Notes: generated by a model not told the origin, from the letters alone. A stretch of 23,532 bases of DNA from Verrucomicrobiota bacterium (GCA_003972865.1 QOAX01000218.1:1-23532), one strand, 5' to 3'; positions 1-8,797 are shown, numbered from the stretch's first letter. Numbers and translations are program-made.

Positions 1-1274
1 CGATAAGCCAAATCAAGCCGGCGCAATTGGTTGACGACCTCGCGGGAGTGTTTCGTCAGCTCTCCTCGACCACCAAGGACTGCGTTGTGGTTCTGCCGTC
101 ACACTCGGCCCCTTCCATCATTCTCGAAGTGCCGGATATTAGTCCCGAGGATCGGAAGGGGTTTGTTCAAATCCAAGCCGAGCAGCGGTTGCCGCTGCCG
201 TTGAACGAGATTCACCTGGCGACACATGAATTTCAGATCGGCAACCAAGACCATGCATTGGTGGTGGGTCTGCGAAGGGATACCGTCTCCAAAATCAAGG
301 AAGCCGTGATCGCCAATGGATTTCAGGTGGCCAGTATCACGGTGGACATCGCTGGGGTTGTGGATCATGCCGTCGACGGCAACGATTCGCTGGCGGATTG
401 CTGCCAGTTGATTCAGGGACAATCGAGTCTGACTTTGATTACCCATGCGGAGGGGGGGCCGACAGGTCTCCGCCACTTCCACTTGAACAACGGATGGATG
501 GATGCCGCCACCCTTGAAAGGGAATTGCGCATTACCCTTGGCCAATTCCCACAGTCTTCACGGCGCCAGTTGACCACGCTTCGCACGGCAAAACTTCCAG
601 GGGCCAGTTCAGAGCAGCGTGTTCCGGTTTCTGAACACCGATCCCTGGCTGGTTTGAACGTGGTCGATGGAACTGAAACCTCCGACTTATTTGCGCGCAT
701 TGCCTCATCGTTTTTTCTGAGCGGCACCTCGCCTCTTGAGTTTCTGCCTTCCAGAACTTCACGCTTTGGCCAGATTTATGGTCAGTTCAACTCTCGGCGT
801 AACCTATGGGTGGGATCGATGAGTGTTGTGGCCCTGACTGCCATTGCTTTTCTTTACCAAATTTTCCGGCTGGACGATTTACAGACGGATTGGAATGGGA
901 TGAAAGACAGCGTTGCAGTCGTTGAAACAGTCGGGGGGAAAATCAGCGAATTTCGTCCCTGGCATGGTTCGTCCGTTCCGAGGTTGACGACGGCTCGGGC
1001 CATCACCAGGGCTTTTCCTGAAACAGGAGAAATCTGGTTGAAACAATTGAATATCAGGGATATTTCAAAGGAGATGAACATCAAAGATGCGTCAAAGGTC
1101 ATGGCCACCGGATCTTCCAGGGATCAAAACAGCCTGTTGGCTACATTGGACAAACTTCGCATCACATCCGGCATCTCCAATTTGGAATTAAAATCCCAAC
1201 AGGGAACGGATCCGATTTTCTTTTCATTCGAGTTTGATTGGAATCCGGCAGGCATCTCGACTCCGGCTCAATAA
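1..1274 (+). CDS. GspL/PilM-PilN-like secretion assembly protein (5' partial)
   Basis: The reading frame is open from the first bases of the window (in-frame codon at 3-5), so the true start lies upstream; the TTG at 27 is not needed as a start. About 423 residues are visible. The first 230 or so look like the cytoplasmic actin-like domain of GspL/PilM. One membrane segment follows (about 799-870, core VVALTAIAFLYQIF). After it comes a periplasmic region with a short coiled coil and a PilN-like ferredoxin fold, ending with alternating hydrophobics (FFSFEFDWNP). The cytoplasm-membrane-periplasm order is that of GspL, or of PilM fused to PilN. In those families it links the secretion ATPase to the inner-membrane platform. 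The stop overlaps the next start by one base (TAATG), so the genes are probably translationally coupled. The family call rests on architecture and neighbours more than on diagnostic motifs. Confidence 0.75.
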   Translation, partial: ISQIKPAQLVDDLAGVFRQLSSTTKDCVVVLPSHSAPSIILEVPDISPEDRKGFVQIQAEQRLPLPLNEIHLATHEFQIGNQDHALVVGLRRDTVSKIKEAVIANGFQVASITVDIAGVVDHAVDGNDSLADCCQLIQGQSSLTLITHAEGGPTGLRHFHLNNGWMDAATLERELRITLGQFPQSSRRQLTTLRTAKLPGASSEQRVPVSEHRSLAGLNVVDGTETSDLFARIASSFFLSGTSPLEFLPSRTSRFGQIYGQFNSRRNLWVGSMSVVALTAIAFLYQIFRLDDLQTDWNGMKDSVAVVETVGGKISEFRPWHGSSVPRLTTARAITRAFPETGEIWLKQLNIRDISKEMNIKDASKVMATGSSRDQNSLLATLDKLRITSGISNLELKSQQGTDPIFFSFEFDWNPAGISTPAQ

Positions 1275-1804
1275 TGCGAAACAAAAGAGAAAAACTGTTG
1301 CTGACTGTTGCTCTCCTCGCGGTAGCGATCCTTATAGGAGATCGATTGGTGTTGGGACCGTTGGTTAACAGTTGGAAAATACGCAACGACAAAATTGAAA
1401 AATTGGAAAGGGATATTGCCAAAGGTAAAACACTACTGCCACGGCTTAAATCCTCTATGAAAAAATGGCGGACATATGTGAGTGATAATTTGAATAGCAC
1501 CAACACCATTGCTGAGGATGAGGTATTGCGAGCCATTGAGAACTGGACGGGCGATTCAGGGATATTGCTTACATCGATCAAGCCGCAGTGGCAGAATCAT
1601 GATGATCGTTATAGGACATACGATGTTCAATTGGTGGCAGAAGGGACGATGCAGGAAGCGGTCGAATTTGTTCATGCCATTGAGTCGGATGAACTTCCCT
1701 TGAAAATTGAACAACTCGAATTGGCATCACGTGAAAAGACCGGAAAATTAGTCAGTGTGAGCGTCCGTTTTACAGGCCTCCAGCTTGGAGAGGCGTTGCA
1801 ATGA
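1274..1804 (+). CDS. GspM/PilO-like inner-membrane protein
   Basis: This 176-residue protein begins MRNKREK, followed by a single hydrophobic helix (LLLTVALLAVAILIGDRLVL) and a charged, coiled-coil-like stretch (residues about 36-70). A C-terminal alpha/beta domain follows, compatible with the ferredoxin-like fold of GspM/PilO. I chose the ATG at 1274 because it overlaps the upstream stop and sits directly before the membrane segment; a longer version from 1238 would only add residues overlapping the upstream gene. The end overlaps the next ATG (ATGA). GspM/PilO proteins form the periplasmic inner-membrane platform with GspL/PilN. Sequence identity in this family is typically low, so the call depends on size, topology and position in the operon. 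Confidence 0.7.
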   Translation: MRNKREKLLLTVALLAVAILIGDRLVLGPLVNSWKIRNDKIEKLERDIAKGKTLLPRLKSSMKKWRTYVSDNLNSTNTIAEDEVLRAIENWTGDSGILLTSIKPQWQNHDDRYRTYDVQLVAEGTMQEAVEFVHAIESDELPLKIEQLELASREKTGKLVSVSVRFTGLQLGEALQ

Positions 1805-2577
1805 AGTACCATAAAAACAAGAATCAATTTCCGAAGGTGGGATTTAAAGTTCTTCTATGGATTGGCTTGCTTTACGCATCGCTTGGCCAAGCGCTTGGTC
1901 AAGTGCCAGAAACAGCTGCCAAGTCTTCAGAAACAGCTGCCAAGCCCTCAGAAACAGCTGCCAAGTCTTCAGAAACAGCTGAATCTGCAGCATTAGAGGA
2001 GGAGAAAATTGAGGTAACAAAGCCAGTTCCAGGTTCACTTCAAGATTTTGCCATTCTGCATATCAACAATATATTTGACCCAAACCGGAAGCCTTATCGC
2101 CCAGGCAGGAAACGCCAAGATCCCAAGCCGGAACCTCAAATAGATGCTTTCACCCTTATTGGTCTCATGGCTTACGCAGCGCAGACCGGCAACCGGCAAA
2201 TTGCTGTCTTGTCCGGTTCCTCATCAGAATATAGTGGGGCATTCAAGCTGAATGATCAGATCGATAACCTGAAGCTGATTTCCCTAAGTGATAAAGCAGT
2301 CTCGTTTGCCGAAGGAGAAGCCATCTTTAGCGTGGATATTGGAACCGGTTTGAGGCGCATGGATGGGGGTGCCTGGAAAGAATCCAGTGAGCGAGTACGT
2401 ACGGCCTCAAGGAGCGGTTCGTCACGCAGTCAATATTCCAGCCGTGGAACGGCTCGCCGTGATGAAAATAAAGATTCAGCAAAAGACTCTGAAGATAAAG
2501 AGGACGAAGGGGAGGATTCTGAGGCGGAACTTATTCGCAAAATGATGGAGCGTCGCCGACAAGAGGTCGGGGAATAA
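1801..2577 (+). CDS. GspC/PilP-like periplasmic linker protein with heptapeptide repeats
   Basis: This 258-residue protein has an N-terminal hydrophobic segment (VLLWIGLLYASLGQALGQ) acting as a signal or anchor. Next come imperfect heptapeptide repeats of the form SSETAAK/PSETAAK (about 1905-1982) and an acidic linker. The core domain, roughly residues 80-190 (from LQDFAILHINNIFDP to VDIGTGLRRM), resembles the PilP/GspC homology region: small beta-rich, with AVLSGSSSEYSGAFKLND and AEGEAIFSVDIG. The C-terminus is rich in Ser/Arg and then strongly acidic. GspC/PilP proteins connect the inner-membrane platform to the N0 domain of the secretin, and the secretin genes follow immediately. The palindrome CGCTTGGCCAAGCG at 1880-1893 encodes part of the signal peptide (LGQALGQ). 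The start overlaps the previous stop by four bases. Confidence 0.65.
   Translation: MKYHKNKNQFPKVGFKVLLWIGLLYASLGQALGQVPETAAKSSETAAKPSETAAKSSETAESAALEEEKIEVTKPVPGSLQDFAILHINNIFDPNRKPYRPGRKRQDPKPEPQIDAFTLIGLMAYAAQTGNRQIAVLSGSSSEYSGAFKLNDQIDNLKLISLSDKAVSFAEGEAIFSVDIGTGLRRMDGGAWKESSERVRTASRSGSSRSQYSSRGTARRDENKDSAKDSEDKEDEGEDSEAELIRKMMERRRQEVGE
1880..1893. repeat. Iterated palindrome CGCTTGGCCAAGCG
   Basis: A perfect 14-base palindrome inside the GspC/PilP-like gene, followed in register 12 bases later by a degenerate second unit (CTTGGTCAAG at 1894-1903). It encodes LGQALGQ at the end of the signal peptide. Confidence 0.9.
1905..1982 (+). repeat. Tandem 21-base repeat encoding SETAAK heptapeptides
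   Basis: Three to four imperfect 21-base units carry CAGAAACAGCTGCCAAG and encode P/S-S-E-T-A-A-K. They lie just after the signal peptide of the GspC/PilP-like protein and probably form a flexible periplasmic spacer. The repeat sits directly beside a palindrome copy, at 1880-1893. Confidence 0.85.
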
Positions 2578-2593
2578 AAATACTGTACGCATA

Positions 2594-4132
2594 ATGAAAA
2601 CAAACACGATAAACCGAACAAGTCCAATGGGATTGAAGTGGATCATGTCACTTGGCCTGATGGGTGCCACCACCCTGTTTGCGCAAGAACGGGAAACAAA
2701 CATCCCGGCCGACCCGCAAACAGGCAAACCAAGTACTTCAGCAATCGCTGAGGATCCGCAACTCATGCTGAATTTTGAGGATGTGCCACTTCAATCTGTA
2801 TTGGAGTACATGAGTGAAGCCGCCGGGTTCATTATCCTCGGAGACACTAAGGTGAGCGGCGATGTCACGATTCTCTCCAAGCAACCATTGAATCGCGAGG
2901 AAGCAGTCGATCTTTTGGACGCAATCCTGAATGAAAAGGGGTACACCGCCATTCGCCGTGGACGCATCCTGAAGATTGTCGAAAAAAACAAGGCCCTGAT
3001 TGAAGACCTTCCGGTAAAGTCTGGAGCCGACCCGGCGGATATCCCGAAGAAGGACGTGATGGTCACGCAGATCATCCCGATTCGATTCGGCAATGCCGGG
3101 CAACTGATCGACAACATCAGCGAGTTACTGCCAGACTATGCCACCATCTCCGCGAATGATGGCAGCAACGCAATCATCCTGACCGATACCCAGACGAACA
3201 TTCACCGGATCGCCGAAATTGTCAGCGCACTGGATACTTCCATCTCCAGTATTTCCGAAATCAAGGTCTTTCCCCTGGTCTATGCCGATGCGAAGCAACT
3301 GGCCGAGGTTGTCAAGGGATTGTTTGAAACCAGATCATCCGGGTCAAGCAGGTCATCGAGCAGTCGCAGTTCCGGCATCGCCGAGATGATGCGGTCGCGC
3401 TTTGGTGGCGGAAGTAGCAGCAGTCGAAGTAGCGGGAGTAGTGGCCGTTCCTCCCGCAGCAGCGGCGGCGGCGGCAGCGCCGCGCTGGCAGCGGCGTCTC
3501 GCGTGATCGCCATCTCGGAAGAGCGCACCAACTCCCTCGTAGTCAGCGCTCCCAGTGATCTCATCCCGACCATAGAACAATTGGTCAAGGAGATGGATCG
3601 CAACATCGAGGATGTCACTGAACTTCAGGTGTTCCCACTGAAGTATGCCGATGCCTACGAAATGGCGGAGATTGTCACCAACCTCTTTTCGGACAAGGAC
3701 GAAATTGAGAATTCTCGCGGAGGATACCGTTTTGGCTCGTGGGGACGCTCCAGTTCCAGTTCCAGCAGGTCTCGGAGCAGGAGCAGTGATTCAAGTGAAA
3801 GGATGCTCCAGCAAAAACGAGTGCTGGCCGTGGCTGATCCCCGAACCAACTCGGTCATCGTCAGCGCCACCGCCGAGCTGATGACCCAGGTTGCACTAAT
3901 GATTGAGCGGCTTGATGACAACAAAGCCAAGCAACAGAAGGTGTTCACCTATTCCCTGCAGAATGCGGACGTTGAAGGCGTGTCCGCAATCCTCCGCAAC
4001 ATGTTCGAGCAGCAGAACGGCAATTTCAATTCCACCAGAAACCGCAACAGCCGCGACCAGGAAAACCCGCTGGATAACAGGAGGGTGTCAGACCCGCAGA
4101 GCTCCGGTGGCTTTGGTAGCCAGAGGCGATAG
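2594..4132 (+). CDS. Secretin N-domain protein (GspD/PilQ N-terminal half)
   Basis: This 512-residue protein begins with an export signal ending near TTLFAQ. An N0-like domain follows (residues about 55-125, LMLNFEDVPLQSVLEYMSEA). Three secretin N-domain repeats come next: VTQIIPIRFGNAGQLIDNI, IKVFPLVYADAKQLAEVV, and LQVFPLKYADAYEMAEIV. Each has the second half (for example RTNSLVVSAPSDLIPTIEQL and RTNSVIVSATAELMTQVAL). Two of the repeats hold long Ser/Arg/Gly-rich loops (about 3331-3480 and 3745-3805). A fourth N-domain starts (VFTYSLQNADVEGVSAILRN) but only its first half is present; the protein then ends in an Asn/Arg/Ser-rich tail. No secretin beta-barrel is present; it is encoded by the next gene. 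Together the two would form the outer-membrane channel. The stop is 51 bases before the next start. Confidence 0.85.
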   Translation: MKTNTINRTSPMGLKWIMSLGLMGATTLFAQERETNIPADPQTGKPSTSAIAEDPQLMLNFEDVPLQSVLEYMSEAAGFIILGDTKVSGDVTILSKQPLNREEAVDLLDAILNEKGYTAIRRGRILKIVEKNKALIEDLPVKSGADPADIPKKDVMVTQIIPIRFGNAGQLIDNISELLPDYATISANDGSNAIILTDTQTNIHRIAEIVSALDTSISSISEIKVFPLVYADAKQLAEVVKGLFETRSSGSSRSSSSRSSGIAEMMRSRFGGGSSSSRSSGSSGRSSRSSGGGGSAALAAASRVIAISEERTNSLVVSAPSDLIPTIEQLVKEMDRNIEDVTELQVFPLKYADAYEMAEIVTNLFSDKDEIENSRGGYRFGSWGRSSSSSSRSRSRSSDSSERMLQQKRVLAVADPRTNSVIVSATAELMTQVALMIERLDDNKAKQQKVFTYSLQNADVEGVSAILRNMFEQQNGNFNSTRNRNSRDQENPLDNRRVSDPQSSGGFGSQRR

Positions 4133-4183
4133 GGCAGATAAACTTGAATCATCTTCACTGCCATTAAACAGGAAAATCAAACA

Positions 4184-5338
4184 ATGAACCGTAACCACAC
4201 CTTCCGCCACCTCGTGGGCCCTCTGCTCGTCCTGGCCCTGGGATTCGGCTGCCTGTTTCCGGATGCCTGGGCACAATTTACCGGACAATCCTCCAGTCGA
4301 ACAGGCAGAACCGGTGCAGGTGGAATGGGTTCACGCCAGTATTTCAACAATACCATGCTCGGCGATGCGCTCATCGAGTTCGATATTGAGACCCGATCGA
4401 TAATCGTCATCGCCGACGAGGAAACCAACTTGCAGATTGGTGAACTGATCATGCAATTAGACAAGCCAAAATCACAGGTGTTGATCAAGGTCGCCTTCGT
4501 CGAGTTGACTCATAACAACGATAGTGATCTAGGTATTGATGCCTCTTTCAGTGGCTCGATCGGTGGAGGAGAAGGGAACTCGCTCTCGGCCGGTACCGCA
4601 TTCGGCATCGGCGGGCCGGGCGGACTGGTGCAACTCAACTACGATGATATCAGTGTTTCGATGAATGCCTATGCCCAGGAGGGCCGACTTGAGATTCTTT
4701 CCCGTCCGTCAATCCTTACACGGAATAATCGTGAGGCGCTCATCTCCGTCGGCAGTCTGGTGCCATTCGCGCAAAGCGGCAATGTTAACTCCATAACTGG
4801 CATCGCGATTCCCCAGTACGAGTATGAACCCATCGGCATCAGTCTCCGCGTCACGCCGTACATCACCCCGCATGGCTTGGTTGAACTGTCCCTTTTCCCG
4901 GAAATCTCCGAAACAACCGATGAAAGAATCACCGTTGCCGACGGGCTTGAATTGCCGGTTTTTGCCACACGCTCCGCCCAGACGGTGGTGGTCACGCCCA
5001 ACGGGAAAACCGTGGTCATCGGTGGTCTCATGCAGGACAACAAGGTCGAGTCCGAGCGCAAGGTGCCCTTCCTCGGCGATATCCCCATCCTCGGCTCACT
5101 GTTCAGGCGCACGGTCAAGAAAGACACCAAAACCGAGTTGCTCATTTTCCTGACACCTTTCATTGTGGAAAACCCCCACGACCTTGTTTCCCTTACCGAG
5201 CAGGAGCGCTCCGGTTCCACCGTCAAAGCCGGCACCGAAAGTGGCAAGCGTTTGGACGACTTCCTGAACACGGACACAGAGGAGAAATTCAATGAAGCAT
5301 CGCCAATTCAGCCTCGGGATACAGAACCCAAAAAATAG
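4184..5338 (+). CDS. Secretin C-terminal channel protein (GspD/PilQ C-terminal half)
   Basis: This 384-residue protein has its own signal peptide (hydrophobic LLVLALGFGCLFPDAWA, cleavage probably after AWA). Residues about 50-96 supply the second half of an N-domain (RSIIVIADEETNLQIGELIM), which completes the half-domain that ends the preceding protein. The secretin beta-barrel domain follows, with QVLIKVAFVELTH, SRPSILTRNNREALISVG, the near-universal VVTPNGKTVVIGGLM and VPFLGDIPILGSLFR, and TELLIFLTPFIVEN. The N-terminal targeting signal and a possible AGGA ribosome-binding site (about 4170) show this is a separate gene and not a frameshifted tail of the upstream one. It is the last gene of the plus-strand operon. 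I did not recognise the S-domain that recruits pilotins. Confidence 0.9.
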   Translation: MNRNHTFRHLVGPLLVLALGFGCLFPDAWAQFTGQSSSRTGRTGAGGMGSRQYFNNTMLGDALIEFDIETRSIIVIADEETNLQIGELIMQLDKPKSQVLIKVAFVELTHNNDSDLGIDASFSGSIGGGEGNSLSAGTAFGIGGPGGLVQLNYDDISVSMNAYAQEGRLEILSRPSILTRNNREALISVGSLVPFAQSGNVNSITGIAIPQYEYEPIGISLRVTPYITPHGLVELSLFPEISETTDERITVADGLELPVFATRSAQTVVVTPNGKTVVIGGLMQDNKVESERKVPFLGDIPILGSLFRRTVKKDTKTELLIFLTPFIVENPHDLVSLTEQERSGSTVKAGTESGKRLDDFLNTDTEEKFNEASPIQPRDTEPKK

Positions 5339-5920
5339 GCGGCAGACCTTGTCCGGCCTGATTATTAGCACAAGGTCAGCATTGAAGAAACTTTCGCGTA
5401 GCGCCCTGAGAACCAGTTGATTATCGAGATTCCGACACGGTATGAGGCGCTGGTTTAGGTCCGGTACCGCACACTCTCTTTCTCCTCTTCCCCTTTGTTT
5501 TGAATTCTCGCTTCGCTCACACCCCACCAACGGCATGGCTCCAACGATTGCGGTAGGTTGTGGTTTCATAGTGAGCGGACTGTCATCCCAATGGGTGCGG
5601 TTTCCAGAGCGTTTTAACTGTTGCCGCAAATACCACTCAGCCTAAAACTGGTGGTTGATAGCTAAACCTCAATCATACGAGCCAGTGAATCTGACCGCTG
5701 GGGTCATATGGACATGGAAGAAGACCTTCTCGAACTATCCACTCAGCGAATCGATTCTAACTTATTACCTGCGCAAGTATGCTCAACCGTGGCCAACTTC
5801 AGAGCAACGGCTGATGCGACACCTATCTGGTGGAGGTTGCGGGCATCACCACTTATGGCTTCGCCGCTGGTGTCGTCAGCTTCATCGGTGTGGTCGTTCA
5901 GACCAAGAGATTTGCGCCGG
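5339..5920. other. Gap of 582 bases between convergent genes with no convincing gene
   Basis: This stretch separates the end of the secretin operon from the end of the minus-strand oxidoreductase gene. The short open frames here lack family motifs and support no gene. One inverted repeat lies near its left edge (listed separately). Around 5821-5925 a plus-strand frame gives a protein-like, partly hydrophobic stretch (VEVAGITTYGFAAGVVSFIG), but it has a stop just upstream at 5812-5814, no start, and runs antisense into the oxidoreductase. It could be a gene remnant or coincidence. Confidence 0.4.
5345..5377 (+). terminator. Possible hairpin after the secretin operon
   Basis: GACCTTGT (5345-5352) is the exact reverse complement of ACAAGGTC (5370-5377), giving an 8-base-pair stem with a 17-base loop, starting 6 bases after the secretin stop. 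No T-run follows, so this is not a typical intrinsic terminator. It could be a weak terminator or a chance inverted repeat. Confidence 0.25.
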
Positions 5921-7000
5921 TTAAAGAATCTCGCCAAGCGCGACGGCGCGGTGTTCTTTGGCGCTGCGGTAGGCGGCCTCGACCAAGGCCATGGTCTTGA
6001 GGTTGTCGCGCCCGCCGATGGCCGGTTCCTCGCCGGTCTCAAGGGCGATGAGAAGTTGGGCCATGGTGCCGATGAAGGCGTCGGGAAACCAGCTCTCCTC
6101 CCAAGTAGGCGAATGAAAATCAGAGTCGCCCTTGGTTGCGTAGGTGATGGTTGACGGGGTGGTGTAGGGGTCCTGACACCAGCCGATGTTGCCCTTGGCC
6201 AAGCCGTCGAGCCCCTCGATGCGCCATTGGATGCCGATATCGGCCGGGGCACCTTCGCGGGCGGGGCCGGTCCAGGTGTCGTCGATGGCGATGGCGCGGA
6301 GGCCGCTGGCGTATTCCAAAATATAACTGGCGATGCCGTCGGTGTGAGGGAAAGTCGTGCGTGGATCAGTGCGCGTGGTGCAGTAGATACGATCGGGATC
6401 ACCAAACCAGTAGCGGAAGGTGTCCATGTGGTGAATGGACATGATGCGCAGCGTGACCCAGCCCTGGCGTTCCTGCCACGGCATCCAGTGCGGGATGCCG
6501 CGCATGTCGATGGTGGCCAACACGGGCTCGCCGATTGTGCCGTTGGCCAGGAGCGTTTTGCCGGCGCGCACCGACTGGTCGTAGCGCATGTTTTGGTTCA
6601 CGGCGAGGGTGATGCCGGCCTGTTCGCAGGCCTCGACAGCGGCGACCGCCTCGGTGTGATTCGCGCCCAGCGGTTTCTGCGCGAGGATGCCCTTAGCGGT
6701 GCCGCGTGCGCAGGCAGCCTTGATAACGGCGAGTTGATTGTCCGGCGGCACAGCGATGTCGAGTACCTCGATCGACTCGTCGTCGAGCAACCGGTCGATG
6801 GAGCCGTGGACGGTGCCGATGTGGTGCTGCTCAGCACACTTGGCTGCGTTGGCTTGTGTGCGGGAGGCGATAGCGACCGGGTTGAAGCCGGCCTTCCGGT
6901 AGGCGACCAGATGGCAGTCGTTCATGATGAACCCGCTGCCGATGCAGCCGATGCGCCAGTCCAAGCGGGCGGGAAGCGGTGAATGGATGTTTAAATCCAT
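5921..7000 (-). CDS. Gfo/Idh/MocA family oxidoreductase
   Basis: This 359-residue protein has an N-terminal Rossmann fold with the dinucleotide-binding turn GCIGSG (residues about 18-23), the strand-loop VLDIAVPPDNQ, and QKPLG (108-112) in the place of the family's usual EKP motif. The C-terminal alpha/beta domain contains MSIHHMDTFRYWFGDP (about 187-202), matching the family's conserved His/Asp region near the substrate. These are NAD(P)-dependent sugar or polyol dehydrogenases; the substrate cannot be told here. No export signal is obvious, so it is probably cytoplasmic. It lies downstream of a phytanoyl-CoA dioxygenase-like gene on the same strand, separated by an AT-rich repeat that reaches close to its start codon; this leaves the exact start slightly uncertain. 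A CTTGGCCAAG palindrome at 6194-6203 encodes part of GLAKG. Confidence 0.88.
   Translation of the reverse strand: MDLNIHSPLPARLDWRIGCIGSGFIMNDCHLVAYRKAGFNPVAIASRTQANAAKCAEQHHIGTVHGSIDRLLDDESIEVLDIAVPPDNQLAVIKAACARGTAKGILAQKPLGANHTEAVAAVEACEQAGITLAVNQNMRYDQSVRAGKTLLANGTIGEPVLATIDMRGIPHWMPWQERQGWVTLRIMSIHHMDTFRYWFGDPDRIYCTTRTDPRTTFPHTDGIASYILEYASGLRAIAIDDTWTGPAREGAPADIGIQWRIEGLDGLAKGNIGWCQDPYTTPSTITYATKGDSDFHSPTWEESWFPDAFIGTMAQLLIALETGEEPAIGGRDNLKTMALVEAAYRSAKEHRAVALGEIL
6194..6203. repeat. Iterated palindrome CTTGGCCAAG
   Basis: Exact copy within the Gfo/Idh/MocA gene, encoding Leu-Ala-Lys on the minus strand (GLAKG). Confidence 0.85.
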
Positions 7001-7137
7001 TTTGGTTAAATCCGAAATCCTAATTTTAAAATCCGAAACAAATTCAAAAACAGAAATTTTAAATTCGAAACGATTCGAACTGGGTTTGTTTGGATCATTT
7101 GAGATTCAAATTTGTTTCGGATTTGGGATTTTAAATT
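7001..7137. repeat. AT-rich intergenic inverted repeat
   Basis: The 137 bases between two minus-strand genes are strikingly AT-rich compared with the GC-rich flanks. They are built from variants of the words AAATCCGAAA and AAATTCGAAA. The left arm AAATCCGAAACAAATT (7029-7044) is a perfect reverse complement of AATTTGTTTCGGATTT (7109-7124), with more imperfect complementarity outside and inside these arms. It looks like a small non-coding repeat element (MITE-like) or a long hairpin in the transcript between the two genes. I see no transposase. Confidence 0.6.
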
Positions 7138-7965
<828 letters not shown>

Positions 7966-8058
7966 GGAGAATTTGGTTGCGGGGAGTGTTGCAACCGAAG
8001 CCCCGCAAGTCAAAGAGGGAATGCGCGGACGTTTGGCCGGCGGTTTGCCGGCGGCACG

Positions 8059-8727
8059 TCAGTGTTGGTCTTTTGTGGTAACGGGCTTCCTGCCACCCTG
8101 TTGGTAGGTTGCGGAGCTGCCGCTTGGCTTGGCCAGGGGAGGAGCCGGCTTGGTGTACAGGTACTGCAGCAGGTTTGTGACTGACTGCGGGCCGCGGTCC
8201 ACATGAACCTCGACGACCGGCCGGGGCAGCTGGCCCGTGTTCATGTAGTACTCGTGCAGGGCGTCGGCTTGTGTGCTGCGCCGCGTGGCATCCAGCGAGT
8301 TGCGCATGTAATCCTCGAAGAACTTTTGCAGTGGATCAGGCTCCTTCGGCTCCACGGGTGTATGCTCCTCCTCGGGCGGCTTCACATAGTCCGGAAGCCG
8401 GACTGTACCTGCAGCCACGGCCTTGTTGAAGTCCGGCTCGGGGTCGCCGGTGATGGAGATAGGCGGCAACGGTCGTATCCTCGGCTTGTGCGGTCGCGTG
8501 ATGCGAAAGGCCGTGTTTCGGCTGTCCGCCATCTTGCGGATGTACTGTGTCGCGTCCGCGATCTCCCCGGCAGAAAGCTCCGCCGCGGCCTGGTCCAGTT
8601 CCACGATGGAGCGATGAATGTCCCGCGTTTCGGATTTGCTTCCCGTCACCGGGATGATGTTGGCTTGCTCCACCGGCACGATACGCACTTCGGTATCGCC
8701 GTAGAGCGCCTGCATCTGGGTGGCCAT
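8059..8727 (-). CDS. C-terminal fragment of the frameshifted secretin-like gene
   Basis: This frame is open upstream of the ATG at 8727, back to about 8816, and the upstream part carries the start of a second N-domain (NTAIKLAHADARE). The N-domain continues within this entry (MATQMQALYGDTEVRIVPVE, ANIIPVTGSKSETRDIHRSI). The rest is a Pro-rich, charged region (PPISITGDPEPDFNKAV, EEEHTPVEPKEPDPL) and a tail ending at 8059. If translated alone from 8727 it would lack an export signal and half of the N-domain. Confidence 0.5.
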   Translation of the reverse strand: MATQMQALYGDTEVRIVPVEQANIIPVTGSKSETRDIHRSIVELDQAAAELSAGEIADATQYIRKMADSRNTAFRITRPHKPRIRPLPPISITGDPEPDFNKAVAAGTVRLPDYVKPPEEEHTPVEPKEPDPLQKFFEDYMRNSLDATRRSTQADALHEYYMNTGQLPRPVVEVHVDRGPQSVTNLLQYLYTKPAPPLAKPSGSSATYQQGGRKPVTTKDQH

Positions 8728-8797
8728 TTCCCTGGCGTCGGCATGGGCCAGCTTGATGGCGGTATTTTCACTCGTGACGGCGGGTGATTTGCGTTTG

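Noticed and set aside
4133..4183. The secretin split as a frameshift or sequencing error
   Set aside because: The second gene has a full signal peptide and its own start region, and the first ends in a normal stop after a low-complexity tail; a simple indel would not create these.
5379..5629. A minus-strand frame containing NLDNQLVLRALRESFFNADL, faintly like an ExbD/TolR segment
   Set aside because: The likeness is short, lacks the membrane helix and runs antisense into the secretin gene.
5923..7000. QKP instead of EKP in the Gfo/Idh/MocA protein as a sign of a dead enzyme
   Set aside because: The first position varies in the family, and the dinucleotide fold and the later His/Asp region are intact.
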